From Panorpa germanica (taxonomy: Eukaryota > Arthropoda > Insecta > Mecoptera > Panorpidae): DNA of 64,000 nucleotides. Within the stretch, counting starts at the first letter, position 1, and each line of letters opens with the position of its first letter. Where the stretch lies: positions 20,372,001 through 20,436,000 of the forward strand of contig OY783207.1 in the NCBI GenBank assembly GCA_963678705.1, given 5' to 3'. Under the pieces are notes generated by a model, which saw only the letters and a list, made by a program, of their open reading frames with translations, was not told where the DNA came from and searched no databases. The position numbers and the translations under genes were made by a program. Below, one piece after another: positions 1 through 13,100 of the stretch.

Positions 1-74
1 TTAGTGGATAGATAGTGATTAAAAAAATAAAAATAATAAATTGTTAATATATTCTATAATACTGAGAAAATAGA

Positions 75-345
75 AAAGGGTGACACACCGTTTAGGGTGT
101 GCGGGAAAGAGATGTAAACGCTGGAGCACATTAAGTATTCATGTGAGAAAAGATAATAAAGTGAAAAAAGGTTGGATAGCTATTAAAAGGAGGCACCGGT
201 GAATAGCGGAGATAAAGAGAAGGAACGAGAAAAGAGAAGGAAGGTAGAGTCGAAACAGTTAAACTTCAGTTCTGAAAATAGAGAATTTGCGAAGAGGAGA
301 TAAGGAAGACAAGAGATAGATGGCGGGAGATAGAGCCAAGAAGAA
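75..345 (+). pseudogene. LINE ORF2 3' tail (R1/jockey-like), broken
   Basis: The plus strand reads EKGDTPFRVCGKEM, a stop, then TLEHIKYSCEK, aligning with the terminal Cys-His motif (C-x2-C...H-x4-C) of the copy at 49470-49740. A stop replaces one residue of the motif, and the frame decays further on. Confidence 0.65.
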
Positions 346-573
346 AGGAAGAAGTAAAGGAAGTGAAAATAATAAAAAAAAGGGACAGAAACAACGAGGA
401 GTAGGGAGCAAGAAAATATATGAACAAGAGTATAAAAATCAAACATTGCTGTTGGAATTATTAAAAATGTTAGAATAGTTTTAGGATTAGGTTGAAAATG
501 AGATGTAATTACGTGATTTAATATTGAAAGAATATAAAGTCTAACGACACACACATTTAATTAATAAAAAACA

Positions 574-664
574 AAAAAGTAATTAAATATTTGAGTTACT
601 CACAGCAAACTTTATCAATATATTGTACAGTTGTATAGAAATTAAGACATGGTTCACAAGCATA
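574..664 (+). mobile_element. Terminal fragment of a GGGCTTGTG-type MITE
   Basis: ATATTTGAGTTACTCACAGC...TAGAAATTAAGACATGGTTC matches the right end of the family copy at 52896-53533 but ends TTCACAAGC, the wording of the related TTGTGAAC subfamily. Confidence 0.6.
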
Positions 665-1439
665 ATCATAAATAATGGTGCAACTGAGTAATTGCTTTAT
701 CAAAATAATATAGAGTTAATAGAAGTAAAATGTTCACGTACGCATGGTTCAAATGAAACATGCATAAATAATACAGGCCAAGAAAGTTTAAACGTGTTTA
801 TCTCAAAACATCAATTATATCACATAACGCCTGTATTCATTAATCCCCTTACACATTCCACTCTACCAGCCGTGCCATTCCTAACGTAAAATATGGCTAT
901 ACATATATTGACAAACACTTTGAGAACCAGTGTAGCATAGGCACACAATGTATTTATTATGACAGTTGTATCTAATGGCGAGTGTGACATAATTCAGGAC
1001 ATTTATTATTTATATCATACGACTCCATTTCAAAAACATTTTCATTTGGAACAAAATATAAATCATGTATTTTTCAGCTTCAAATAGAGATAAGTGGAGC
1101 TCAACTCATGTAATTCATTTCATATTTTGAAATAAAATGATCAAAACAACCATTCATCATCCAGAGCCCGAGCCCGAGCCGGTGCCGGAGTCACCATATC
1201 TGCGTCCGTCTCTAGTTTATTGAGGATGGTTCCCATTATATTGTATCATATTTATCGCCCTTTTTTAAGTACTAAACCAGTTGTATTGTATTGTAGTTAT
1301 ATAATGTTTATTTCCGTCGTGGCTTACATTATTCTAATTAGATCTCATTTCCTAATTATACTAATTTATTTATTTAATGTATCTGCCGCTAGGCTGTACT
1401 TCTTATAATTACATTTCATTGTCCAATTAAATTCAACTT

Positions 1440-1905
1440 AAACTATTGCTGTATTCTAATCGTTCTTTAAATTGCTTATCACCCTTTTCCACTACTTCCT
1501 TCCTTCTTCTATGTACTGACGCCATCCATATCTCCACTTTGTTGAATCCTCTCACCACTTCCTGTATCTTCATTTTACAGTTCATTTTACCATCACCTGT
1601 CTCTTTTATGTACTCCAAAGTCTCTGTTTCTCTCTTGTACATTCTGCATAACTTTGCCTCTCTTCTTTTCCAATATCTACTGCCTTTCTCTTCATTTCTC
1701 ATTTTGAACCTGGCGATTATCCTTATCTTCTTTGCCTCTTTTATCCTTTTTATCTACTACATAAGGTATTACCTTCTCCAATAGCCTCTTGTATCTCTCA
1801 CAATATTTGCTTTTTTCAATTTCCGTCATCCTATCTTGTTGTTGTATCTCCCTGCCCTTGCTTCTTAACTCCTCCTCTACACTTCCTCTCTGCCTCTTCT
1901 GCCGT
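1440..1905 (-). pseudogene. LINE ORF2 3' tail (R1/jockey-like)
   Basis: The minus strand reads IIARFKMRNEEKGSRYWKRR and then a degraded C-x2-C...H motif (CRMYKRETETLEYI). Upstream the RYKRLLEKVIPYVV stretch fits the linker that precedes it in non-LTR reverse transcriptases. Only the last 120-150 residues are present. Confidence 0.75.
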
Positions 1906-1922
1906 CATTCCATTCCTTCATA

Positions 1923-2235
1923 GAACTCTATGATAACTGGGTTAAGAACCATAACTGAATTTATATAAACCTGCGCTGTATTATAAAGTTGGCTATCTGA
2001 ACCACAAATATTCTATTATTTTTATTCAATTCGCAATTTTATAAAAATTATTAACGATTGAAATAGTAATTTTTAGTCTCTTTAATAATTTAAGACCAAA
2101 AAAAAATTAAAATGTGATAACTAGTTGACGTCATTTACCTTCTTCCCCACTACCATTTGTCTACCATCGCAGTTAATCAAGAGATGTGTAAAAGAGATGC
2201 AGAATCAAACGTCAAAGCGCTGTTGCGGAACACTT
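1923..2235 (-). mobile_element. TTGTGAAC-subfamily MITE fragment
   Basis: Shares, inverted, the block seen at 32220-32410 (CGTCATTTACCTTCTTCCCC, TTAACGATTGAAATAGT, AACCTGCGCTGTAT). Divergent and without clear ends. Confidence 0.55.
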
Positions 2236-2477
2236 AAAGTATTGATATAAAATTGGTATACAACGAGAAATAAATTCGATTAGATATTATATTCTACAGA
2301 TTTAGTGTCTTCTAAAATATATCTAACAATTAAGCGATAAAACGAAATTCAAACTTTAAATAAATATGTCTCTGTAATTATTTTTTATATTTACTAAAAT
2401 AAAGAGTTAAACATACGTTAATTAACCTTTATTCCAATAAAGAAATAGGAATCGACCTCCTAAATAATTATTCTTTG

Positions 2478-2722
2478 CTTTGCTGTGTTCCTCATTCTTA
2501 TGTTTCTTCTTTTCTCTTCATGTCCTTCCTATTTCAGCCAACCATCATCTTCCTTTATACCTCCTAGCAACAATTCCTTCACGTTTCTTTCACTCTCCTC
2601 TTTCTCCTGTTTCTCAGTTTTTGTTTCTTTTCCCTATATATCTTGTATATCTTCTGCTTCAACCCACCAATAAATACTTCCTCTCTCTTTATACGTCAGC
2701 CTAAGCTTAGCGATCATCGTGA
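2478..2722 (-). pseudogene. LINE ORF2 3' tail, strongly decayed
   Basis: The minus strand reads IAKLRLTYKERGSIYWWVEA, corresponding to the ARFRLGNEEKGNSYW segment of the better copies; the Cys-His motif downstream is lost, but KELLLGG matches QLLKGG. Confidence 0.55.
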
Positions 2723-3473
2723 CAAACTTTAAAAATGAGCTGTGCAATACAGTATCATTTAAATACGATATAACATTATTAAAAAACATATAGGGTATAT
2801 AGTATTGTTTGCGAATTATTGAATAATATTTCAAATACTACAAATAGTTAAGCAACTCCATCTAGGTTGTGTAAGTCAAAGTATCTGATATCAAAAACTA
2901 GAATCAGAACAACACCAATGCTGGTTTTCACACTATCGATGTAAAGTAGAACCAATTTTCTTGTACAGTGATCACAAATCAGTCCATCAAAATACAGTCC
3001 ACTTCATCATTCGAACGTGCAACAACAACATTTATTGTAATGCAATTTAGCAACAAGCATGTAAACAATTGTACACGTGTGTTCGTAATTATCGTCAAAT
3101 AAATTCACTATGGTTTTAAATCGTGTTTTAGTATTATTTCTTCCTATACAAACAAATCTACAGTCCACCAAATAAATAAGTGTTTAAATTACATCTTTAC
3201 AAAACAAGTGCAATTCGTTAAGATCGAATTTATACAAACAAGCATAATTTAGCATTCACAGTTGGTACTTATCCATTTAATGTGTGTATTATCTGACCCA
3301 ATTTCATTAAACAAGTTACTAAGAGGTTTACATACATGTATTTATTTCATAATAAAAAAAAAACAGTAAAAACAAATATTGGTTTAAAAAAAACTACTGT
3401 ACTATATGTACTACACATAATACATGCGCATTAACACTTTAACAGAAACTTATAAATTTGTTTGTCTACTTTA

Positions 3474-3752
3474 ATTTTTTTTTTTTTTTTTTTATTTAAC
3501 GTCGGCCTATTTCCGATGCTGAGTCCTATCACCGACGACCTTCTTCAATGTTGGCAGTATTTATGGTGTCGTGGCCTCATATATGTGGGCTACACCACTG
3601 CCTAATAACTGTACGATTATGTATGACCATAATCAATATAAGTTCATAATAACCAAACCCAGAAAATATATATCTGGTCCAGGGATCGAACCCGAAGACA
3701 CAGCAGTCGGCGTCAAGCATCAATGCTCTCGCCCACTGTGTCGTCTGTCTAC
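3474..3752 (-). mobile_element. tRNA-derived SINE
   Basis: On the minus strand it begins with an A-box-like GTGGGCGAGAGC (3726-3737) and a perfect B-box core GGGTTCGATCCC (3682-3693), the RNA polymerase III promoter of tRNA genes. About 200 bp of unrelated body follow and a run of about 20 A ends it (T run at 3474-3493 on plus). Body wording CGGTGATAGGACTCAGCATC is shared with fragments at 51872 and 33514. Confidence 0.85.
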
Positions 3753-4161
3753 TTTAAGTATAATGTAGATTATTAATGAGTCTTTTCTATTTATAATGCT
3801 TTTGTAAATCAATAGATACTTGTTAAAATGAATTTCTAAAGGTTGCCTAATTTCCTTCTTGTTGGCGATTCTTACGAATTGTTTAATAGGCGGATAAAAT
3901 TGATATCAGTAACCGAAGTCTTAAAAATAATAAGCGAAATATTTCCATATCCATATTAACCTATTTCGTTATTTCGATATTGTTTGAAACTACAAGGTTA
4001 TCCTACATGTTACATGGATCCTGATGAGGTCTATGTCAGGCAATCATCACTTCATACCTGATAGGGTTCTTCTCGGGAAAACCTTATATAATTTATTAAT
4101 ATAAATAGAAGTAGAATTTAATATAGATGAACAGTTTTATATCATATTTAATTTGTTACAG

Positions 4162-7100
4162 GTGCCAGGATTTCTTCCCCTGACCGAGTATCTCCCTAAT
4201 ACGTGTCAACTTCTAATGTCTGCAGCGATGGGTGCAAAAGGAGAAGTCACCTTACAAATACGTGAGGGTGAAAACATTCCTGATAACACTGCTGCAGGAT
4301 TCTTAGCACGATATACGCATGATGATGGTTCTATAGCCATCGGCTATCCAGACACTGAAATGTTGTCCGGCATATTGGGAAAATTCCATACAGCGGGTGA
4401 GTCCAGAATGACTTTTGGTTAACGTATTTAATTCACATTTGAGATTATGTCTGCCACTGTATTCATTTTCCTGGATAATTCTACTTTATCTAAATGTAAA
4501 ATTAGTAATTTTAACACAAATAAGCACAAATGAATATTGCAATTAGCTTATAGCAAGCTTACAGTAACTGTATGTGAAACTAGATTTGTAATACAATTTG
4601 TATATGAGAAGTAGAAAATGAATCTTGAAATTAACGTGTAGCAAGCTAGAAGCTGCGAACCTTGTACTGAAAAACAATTTCTACTAGAGTTAACAGCTTC
4701 CAATATAGCAATCATAATCATAGCATTTATTTGTAAGCGTTTTTTATTCAGAATGTGAACTTTAATATCTCGTTCTCCGTACACATCTTGTATAAATAAT
4801 GTTATGATAGATAATGTATGAATTTTGCCTTTCGGCGTTACAATTTCTATTACAATTCATCTAAACTTACTCTGATATATTTCAAAATTACCTTAAAAAA
4901 ACTTGTAGAATATATTTAAAATGCAGTAGGTATGTATTGTATATCTAATATTTTGAATTATTTAGGCTTTTCTTTATCTCTTCTCTGTGTAATCTTCTGT
5001 GTGATTATATTAGCTTGTATTCCACCCATCTCAGTAAACATTTTGGAGTCACTTTGTCATCATATTGAAGATGTATATGTTTTTTTGTCATGGAAGAATT
5101 CATTTACACTTCAGTTTCTCACAGTCGCTCATATGAAATGTATATTTTATCGGCTACAAATGACGAAACCACTCGACCTGTTAGAATACAAATGAAGATA
5201 AAGTTGATACGAACTAGAATTGTAATGCAATAGTGATAGAAACCTCACAAAACAGAACACTTGATCTTTTATTCTTGTTGGATTCTTGTTTTACTCCCGT
5301 TCTATCCCTGCCCCCATCTTTCGTATCTGTATTTCTGTTATCTATCTTCTATTCTTTTCGCTGTTTACCTTCACTTCACGTTTTTTTTTTATATGCTTCA
5401 GTGTGTCCTCTGTTCTTTTAGACACCCTGTAGAATCTTCGATTCTCATCTTTACAATATCTGTTCCCTTTTCCTCACTGGTTTTTCATCAGTAACGTAGC
5501 GCGCCTTAGACGGGCACTGTATCAAAATTTGTTAGGGAGCTTTAGTGATGCGTAAAGATTTTTTACAAATGGAACAAAAACGCTCGCATTGAATTGAAAT
5601 AATTATATATTGATTATACCTTATTACTTACAATTAATAGTCCTAGGAACTAAGCTAAGTGCGGCCTAAGAGTGAGATTGTGGATAACGTACGAATTTTT
5701 GCTTACATACGTTTGGTGCCCCTGTGGCCTGGGGGGCCCCGTATCATTGATACAGCAGATACGGTGGTAGAGCTAGATCACTGCTAGCCATTCTAAATCT
5801 AAAGATTCTTTTAGTATCACTATTAATCCGTTCCATTAAATACGCTGCTGTGTCCTTTCCCATTTCGTCTTGCGACTCTGATTGTATTCGTCTTGTTTGA
5901 TTTTTCGGTAAACTCTTACTGTCGGCTTTAAATGGCTGCCATGTTTTAGCTTCAACTTAGAGCAAATTTTAGCTATTACTTATTACAATCCTCAGGAACA
6001 GGCGAATCAGAAACAGAAGGTTCAACATCATTTGAGTTATTGGAAAACTGCACAGATCAGGAGTTGCCAGCGCCACTATTAGGAGGATCTAGAAGTCCTG
6101 AAGAAGCTGAAGGCTAGTATACTTAAAACAAAACAATTGTTTCCACAAGAAATTAGTATTATAGCTATTAACAATTACCAATTATAAACAACAGCATGTA
6201 GTTCCGATTCTCAAACTACACCAACTACGCCTCCTAGTGATACAACAAGACTCCAGACCGGAAAGAAACCACGTCCTAAGGCAGCATCCCCAACACGTCA
6301 AGGGCCGCAACAGTGTCAGGTAAAATATAAAAAAACGTTTGACATTAGTCGGCCAAAAACGGTGTGTGTGCTCTGTGGGGCTATTCACATGTTTCGTAAG
6401 CCAAAATTTTCCAATTTGGGGATAAGGAAGTATAGCAACATGTCACTCGAGATCCGCTTATTCATATTATTTGATGGTTGTCAGATTGGTACGTTTTGAT
6501 GTGTTTTATTTACTGCTACTAGACCTACGAATATTTGCCATTTTTACCATTCCAATAGGAACACTCATGTCTGGTTCAAGTGTTACAATATTGATGACAA
6601 GTAACTGTTTCACCATTGCCTCTAGCATCCTCAAAGAATAAAGCCGGCACCGCTGACCCAAATTGCACACCGTGAAGTCACTTTTCGTGGGTGTAATGGT
6701 CGTTGGTTGGTGTATCAATTGAGGATTTTCAGTGCCCCAATAAAGTCGAAGTGCGCTTTGTCGCTCCTGATGATTTTGTGCTCAAAATTAAACACGTTGT
6801 TGCGCGTTAAGGAGGTATAGGACGTTAACGTAAATGATGAATACGTTGTGAAATTGAGAGGGTTGGTACAAATAGTTAAAATACATGCTGTCTCAAAATT
6901 AGTTTTCTTTTTATACATGATTAAAAATAGACATTTTCCATACAAATCATAATTTTTAGCTCAATTTCACCACATAATATAACTTTTAACTATTAAAAAA
7001 TGGTGACACGGTTTTCAAAAACTAGGTGTATATAAAAAAATCTTTTCTGTAACTATTGCAAAAAGAAAATTATCAAAAGGATACCTATATACGAAAATAT

Positions 7101-10100
7101 TTAAATAAAACCAGTAAGAAACAGTAAATGTGGGTTATAAACCGGCAACGTTGCAAATGCCAATTTGAGCGGGAAATTCAAAATCGGAATAAATATTATA
7201 TAAAATATAACAATTTATTTGTCAAAAATCCAAATCAAGCATGCGTCAACACACGTAAATTTACAGCGTTGCCAAATTCATTATTCCTTTTTCAAAATAT
7301 TTAATTTGAATTTAAATTGAATTAATATTAATTTGATATTAATTATAGGTAATTTCTCATTTATTAAACTATTATATGCATAATAATTTTCATTAATAAC
7401 ATCATTTTTACAAGCAAAAAGCAGTTTAATAGGGAATTGAAAAATTCATTTTCAAAGATACAGTCCCAATATTTTCTCGTCCCTCATGTACTTCGTATTT
7501 TGCATTTCGTATTACCGAGACATAAACTTTTAGTATTGACGGTACGTCCTGTACCTCCTTAAACGTTCCATAATAAGTTGTAACCTTCCGCTCTCCACGA
7601 CTCTCAAATATGAAATGACAGATAATTGGCAAACCAAAATGGCGACGAAACACGAGAAAATCTAACTATTTTAATTCATTGCTTAATTATAATTTAGTTT
7701 CATAAATATGTCAAATACTTCATAAATAATTTCAGGTGTGCAGCAAAATCTTTGGTAATGCTTCAGCTCTTGCAAAACATAAGCTGACTCACAGTGATGA
7801 ACGCAAATATGTATGTACGATGTGTGCGAAGGCATTTAAGCGGCAAGATCACCTGTAAGTATAATTGTCCGTAAGCATTTCACAATTCTAAACATACGTA
7901 CATCACTCTGCCTATACCAGTTGTTCTTAAACGATTTACCCCGAACTTGTAACTAATAACTTCTGAAAACATGTACTAACTGGAAAGGCGATCTTAAGTT
8001 AAACGTTCCCAAATTCGCACTGTTCGCATTGACTTTATGGAATAAATGTGGAATACCAACGATTATACCAACGATTATACCCTTTATCCCAAAATTCGAA
8101 AATCGCTTTGTCCAACCGACCAACACATCAAATATAAAAATAATTTAATCATGCTGCTGTCGCCAAATTTATTGATTCATTCAATGAACAAGTTCATTTT
8201 CAATGAGTAATATTAAGCGTTGGCGACACCAGTGTGATACCAATATGCCAACTTCCAACATCCAACTTCTATATATTTTCATTCATAAGTTGTGACAGCT
8301 GTCACTTTCGACGCATGCGCATAGAGAACAAATAGGAACATATACCTTTCTCCTTCGCACACGTTTTGGACATACTTTTAACCTATAGGAAATATAGGCT
8401 ATTCACTGTCCATATACATATGCTTTAAGATAAATATACTATCCTTGTGTACTAAAAGGAACCTCGTACTTGCATTTGCATTGTCGTAAATGAAACTGAG
8501 GCTTGAAAGAATTAAATTAATAAAGTAATTTCTCTCTTTTGTAAATCAGAATGGGCTTGTGTCCTATGTCTTAATTTCTATAAAAGTGTACTATATATTG
8601 ATAACGTGGGTTACTAGAACTGAACAAATGTTCAATTATCTTTTAATAACTCATTATATGTTGTGAGATATTAACAATTAAAAAAGTCATTTTGTCTCTT
8701 TAATTATTAAACGTTGTAGTATCAAGGTTGTACACATTATAAGTGCATGTGACAGCACAATCCTTGTGTAAGGTTACCAACCTTACAGCTCATAAATCTC
8801 TGCTATATGTATTTATATATCAAAATATCAAATATTATTTACAGCTATTTCAAGGGACAATAAAATTCCAATATTATGTCTGCCTTAGCAGGGTTAAATA
8901 AAATAAAAACTTATTATTCTTTGACTTGACTTGATTATTTGACTACAGAACATTACCCTTTTTTGTTACATATTTTCAGAAATGGACACATGTTGACACA
9001 TAGAAATAAAAAACCTTACGAATGTAAAGCTGATGGCTGCGGTAAATCGTACTGCGATGCAAGATCTCTGCGGCGTCACACTGAAAATCATCACAGTACG
9101 GGGCATTCCAGGGACTCGACACATTCCGGACATTCAAATAGAGCGGAGAATCATCCAACCAGTAGCGCCGTGACGCTTTCACCCGCCACTGCATCAGGTA
9201 AAGTAATGCTTGTATTGTTACCAGTAAATTGACATTAGTAGAACGAACTAAGAACTACTACCTTACCACTGCTCCTCAAATTTTGGCACAGTGATTCTTC
9301 ATACAGTATATAAAATATCAAATTAAGGCATCAATGAACCTAGGCCAACTTCATGTTGAATTATATTCGGGCATCTTACTTTAATCTTATAATTATAAAT
9401 TCACAAAAGTATTTAGCATAATATATATCTTACCAAAACATGGTTAAAATGGCTTTCCTTGGTTAAGTCACAACTACGAGGAAATCTAACAGGAAACACG
9501 CAAAAAATGTTTTCTTAACGTTGCTCAGAGTATCGAAACCTTTCCTAAAGTTGTTTAGGTTCTCAACATAACCTCCAATTACAGCGTCGCATCTTAATTT
9601 CTGCATTGTTTCCAAAAAAAAATACCTTCAAGTTATCTCAAACAATATTACGCTCAGCGCATCTAAGAAAACTAAGAAAAACTAAGTCCGTGACCCTCCC
9701 TGCTGATGAAACTGTCCTCACCTTCTATGGTCTGATTCTTTGTTTTGATTGTTCTTTGGACCTAAGTGTGAGATGACGGTCATCCGATACCATTGTATGA
9801 ATTTCTTAAACATTTCTGGCGTTTTAACTTCATTTGATCAAACGCTGCGATGTTCGTCTTCACCTGTGTACTTTTGGAACGACCTTCGTATATTATCAAA
9901 ACCCTATGTTAACTGAAAACCTTTTCATATTTTGTATACTACCGTTTTTCATAAATGATGTTCAATGACCAAATTAAAAATGAACTTCAGGTGATGCATC
10001 ATCTCCTCATGGTGCAACCTGTATACAATACGCTTCGACCGGAGCAATAGGTAGTACGACTTCTTCAGCTGGTGGTAAAACTACGTCTGGAAATGCCCAC

Positions 10101-13100
10101 ACAAAATCAACACCAACAACTACAGCAGACAATAGTAAAAATAATGATGGCCTTACACGGCAACAGCTTGAACTAATTAGTCAAATCATGCAACAAACAA
10201 AACAACAACAATCGGCCGAGATTGCTACTGCGACAGCAACCTCAACAACTAATAGGCCAATGAATGTGCGGGGATCAAAGAGTAAGCCGCCAAGAACATG
10301 GAACATGCAGGTGAGAGTATTATATGGTGTCTATTGAAATTCAAATAAAACATCTGATAGGGGTTTCCGCAGTCTCTCGTTTATCTGCTATATGTCTCAT
10401 GAATGAATTAGTTTTAATTGTGCCTCTGCCTTTGCAGACGCAACTTCAGCAGAATCAAAATAAACCAGCAACTGCAGCAAAATCTCCAGTGTCTCAGTCT
10501 TCTCCAGGAGTAACTGTAAATGGAACATCAGTATCTACTATACAAAATGGAGTCGCGAAGCAAATTGAACAAAAACCAGTAGAGTGTAATTTATGTCATC
10601 GAAAATTTAAAAATATTCCCGCTTTAAATGGTCACATGAGACTGCATGGCGGGTACTTTAAAAAGGTACTTTGCATAAATCAATTTTAAATATTTTAAAG
10701 ATAAGAAATAATAATAAATTGTGTATTTAGGATAACGAAAATAAAAAATGTGAAAAGAAGGAAGCTAACATGCCTCCTCTAACAACGGCTAGTGCAAACG
10801 TACGCTCAATGATTGAAGAGAAAATACTAATCAAGCGAGGAGCTGGAGGTCTCCCACCAGACACAGTGACCAGCACGACCAATTCGATCTCATCGTCAAT
10901 ATCTGCGACATCCGCGACAGTCAGCAGTACTACTAATATTACAAAAGGTTTTGCTGTGCCGGCAACGCCGCCAGTGCTCTCTAGACGCAATTCCGAATCA
11001 GATCCGTTTCTTTCGCCTAAAGCGATTTTGACAGATAGTAATAACACAGTTGTTTCTGCTAAAGACGCTACTCTTATCGAGCTGTTAAGAAGGGGTACAA
11101 AGGTAAATAAATACTTTACCCATTTCCGTACCGTATTGTAATATTTCTTAGTAATTTACTACATTTTTTTACAGGTGTCTGTGAAACGAGCTGTATCTGA
11201 TCCGGGACAAGGTCATGTTCAACTATCGCTTAGTGGACCTGGCGGAGATATGTTTACCCTTGCCTATCAAGGGGGGGTTTCTGCTTCAGGATACTATTCG
11301 CAGGAAGAAATCTACCATGTACAAGATACAGCTATGCTCCTTCAAGCTGTAGACTCCATTCAATTACTTCATGATACTTCTGCAGCTGAACAATTAGATG
11401 ATATAGCTTCCTTGGAAGATTACGCGACAGTTACAGCCTCTCTACAACAAGAGCAACAACCTACAATAAATAGTAATGTGGGGACTCCAACAGCTGTTTA
11501 CACTGTTACAACCAGCCAAGATGTTTCCAGTACTGTGGGTAGCACAACTGTGTTTAATGGTACTCCTGTTAACCAAGAGTTACAAGCTGTGCTGGACTCA
11601 CCATTGCCTGAAAGTTTAGTAGAGTTTGGGGCATACCATTCACCATCTCCTAAAGATGTTTTGGGATTTCAAAAAGAGTACGTTTCTAACGAACCACTAA
11701 TGCGATTATAAAACTACTTTAAATGGATGTAAATAATATTATTTTTTGTAGGTATGTTATGTACACAAACTCCCCCCATTCCGCAATAACGGCACCATCT
11801 CCACTGCCATCTCCATTACGTTATCACGACTCTCCAGGGCTGGGATATCCGACACCTCCAGCAAGCCACGAAACTCAATCTAGCCAACATAGTCCATCTA
11901 CCAACTCCCATAACAATTTCATGGACGATAAAGGATTTAGTATGGATTGTGATCGACAGGACGCTGATTCACCGCTATCTACAACATTTTTTCTTTCCAC
12001 AAGTTCATCAGGAGTTCATCACCAACATGTTAACAGTGGAGTAACATTGAATACTCAAAGTGCAGATTCAACGGGAAACCAGGGTTTCGTCGATCTTGGC
12101 GATGGTAACAGAGAATCAAAGTAAGTTAGCAACATTATTTACTAAAACAGACCTTGGTGATCTCATCACTAAATATAACTTTACATTGTTTTAGTTCTTC
12201 TTTATCGGGTACATTTTTCGATACAAACCAAAACGGAAACGCGCAGACTTACAGTCTCGATGATGCCCGTCAAACTAGTTCCCCGTTATCAGCAGCATTC
12301 TATACCACAACTATGTCTAGTGCAGAAGAAGTTGAAGAAGCATTAGAAACAGTTCTTCCTGGAGAAAACATTCATGACGAACTAGATATTTATCCTCAAA
12401 GTCCAATCATCACACAATTACAGCTGCCTTATTTACCGGCAATCCTTCAATCTCAAATGATGCCAAATTCAGAGGATCCTTTACTTTCAAGTAGCCCAAA
12501 AGATTTTGCAAGTCGGAAAAAGTTTGATTTCTGTTCATATCCTGTAGTATATACCTTGCAGGATAAAAGGAAATTAGATGTGTTACAGAATCCAGCTCCA
12601 TTAAATATATCTGTAGATAATACAAAAAATGAAAACAATACACCAAGTGATGTATTTTTAAGTCCTAATAGTGTATCCGCTAGTCCAAATCGATCTCGCA
12701 AACGATTACGTTCTGATGTGACTGCTCCATCAAAATCGGATTTTAAGTCGCGCCTAAGATCGTCGACGAATTATTACACCCCGTCACCAATACTGAATCC
12801 CTCTAGGATAGCACCAGGATTGTTCTCAACAATAATGTCTCGAAATGACGCAACTGTGTTTAATGACAATAATCCTTCTAATGTGACGAATTCCGTACAA
12901 AATGAAACCTTTAACATAGCAGGAGGACAACAAGCACCGAGAATAAATATTGGTGACGAATTCCAGTTGTCAATACCAGAACATCCCACGAGAGAGCAAT
13001 GCAATGAAGATAGGGATCCAGTATATGAACACTTGCTCTGGGATCCAGGCATAATCATCAGGAGTTCACAGAAAGAAGGTATGCGTCAATTGCTTTATAA

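Larger units (their letters stand above)
1..4161. other. Upstream region without a supported gene
   Basis: Holds LINE tails (75-345, 1440-1905, 2478-2722), MITE pieces (574-664, 1923-2235) and a SINE (3474-3752). The remaining AT-rich sequence at 670-1440, 2240-2480, 2730-3470 and 3760-4160 shows no convincing exon. A missing 5' exon of the ELM2-SANT gene could lie here, but none could be joined. Confidence 0.5.

Noticed and set aside
1141-1225. GC-rich PEPEPEP-like stretch as a 5' exon of the ELM2-SANT gene
   Set aside because: Neither a good acceptor nor a good donor bounds it, and the phase cannot be tied to 4162.
1446-1784. Pyrimidine-rich open frames with Leu/Phe/Ser-rich, membrane-like translations
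   Set aside because: They are the opposite strand of a purine-rich LINE tail; the same occurs at 2480-2704, 5233-5494, 14680-14961, 49243-49497 and 57361-57651.
3682-3737. A tRNA gene on the minus strand
   Set aside because: A and B boxes are present, but the cloverleaf is not complete and an unrelated body with an A tail follows, which is a SINE.
6506-6718. 70-codon minus-strand frame in intron 3 as a gene
   Set aside because: No domain or start context; the surroundings look like transposon debris.
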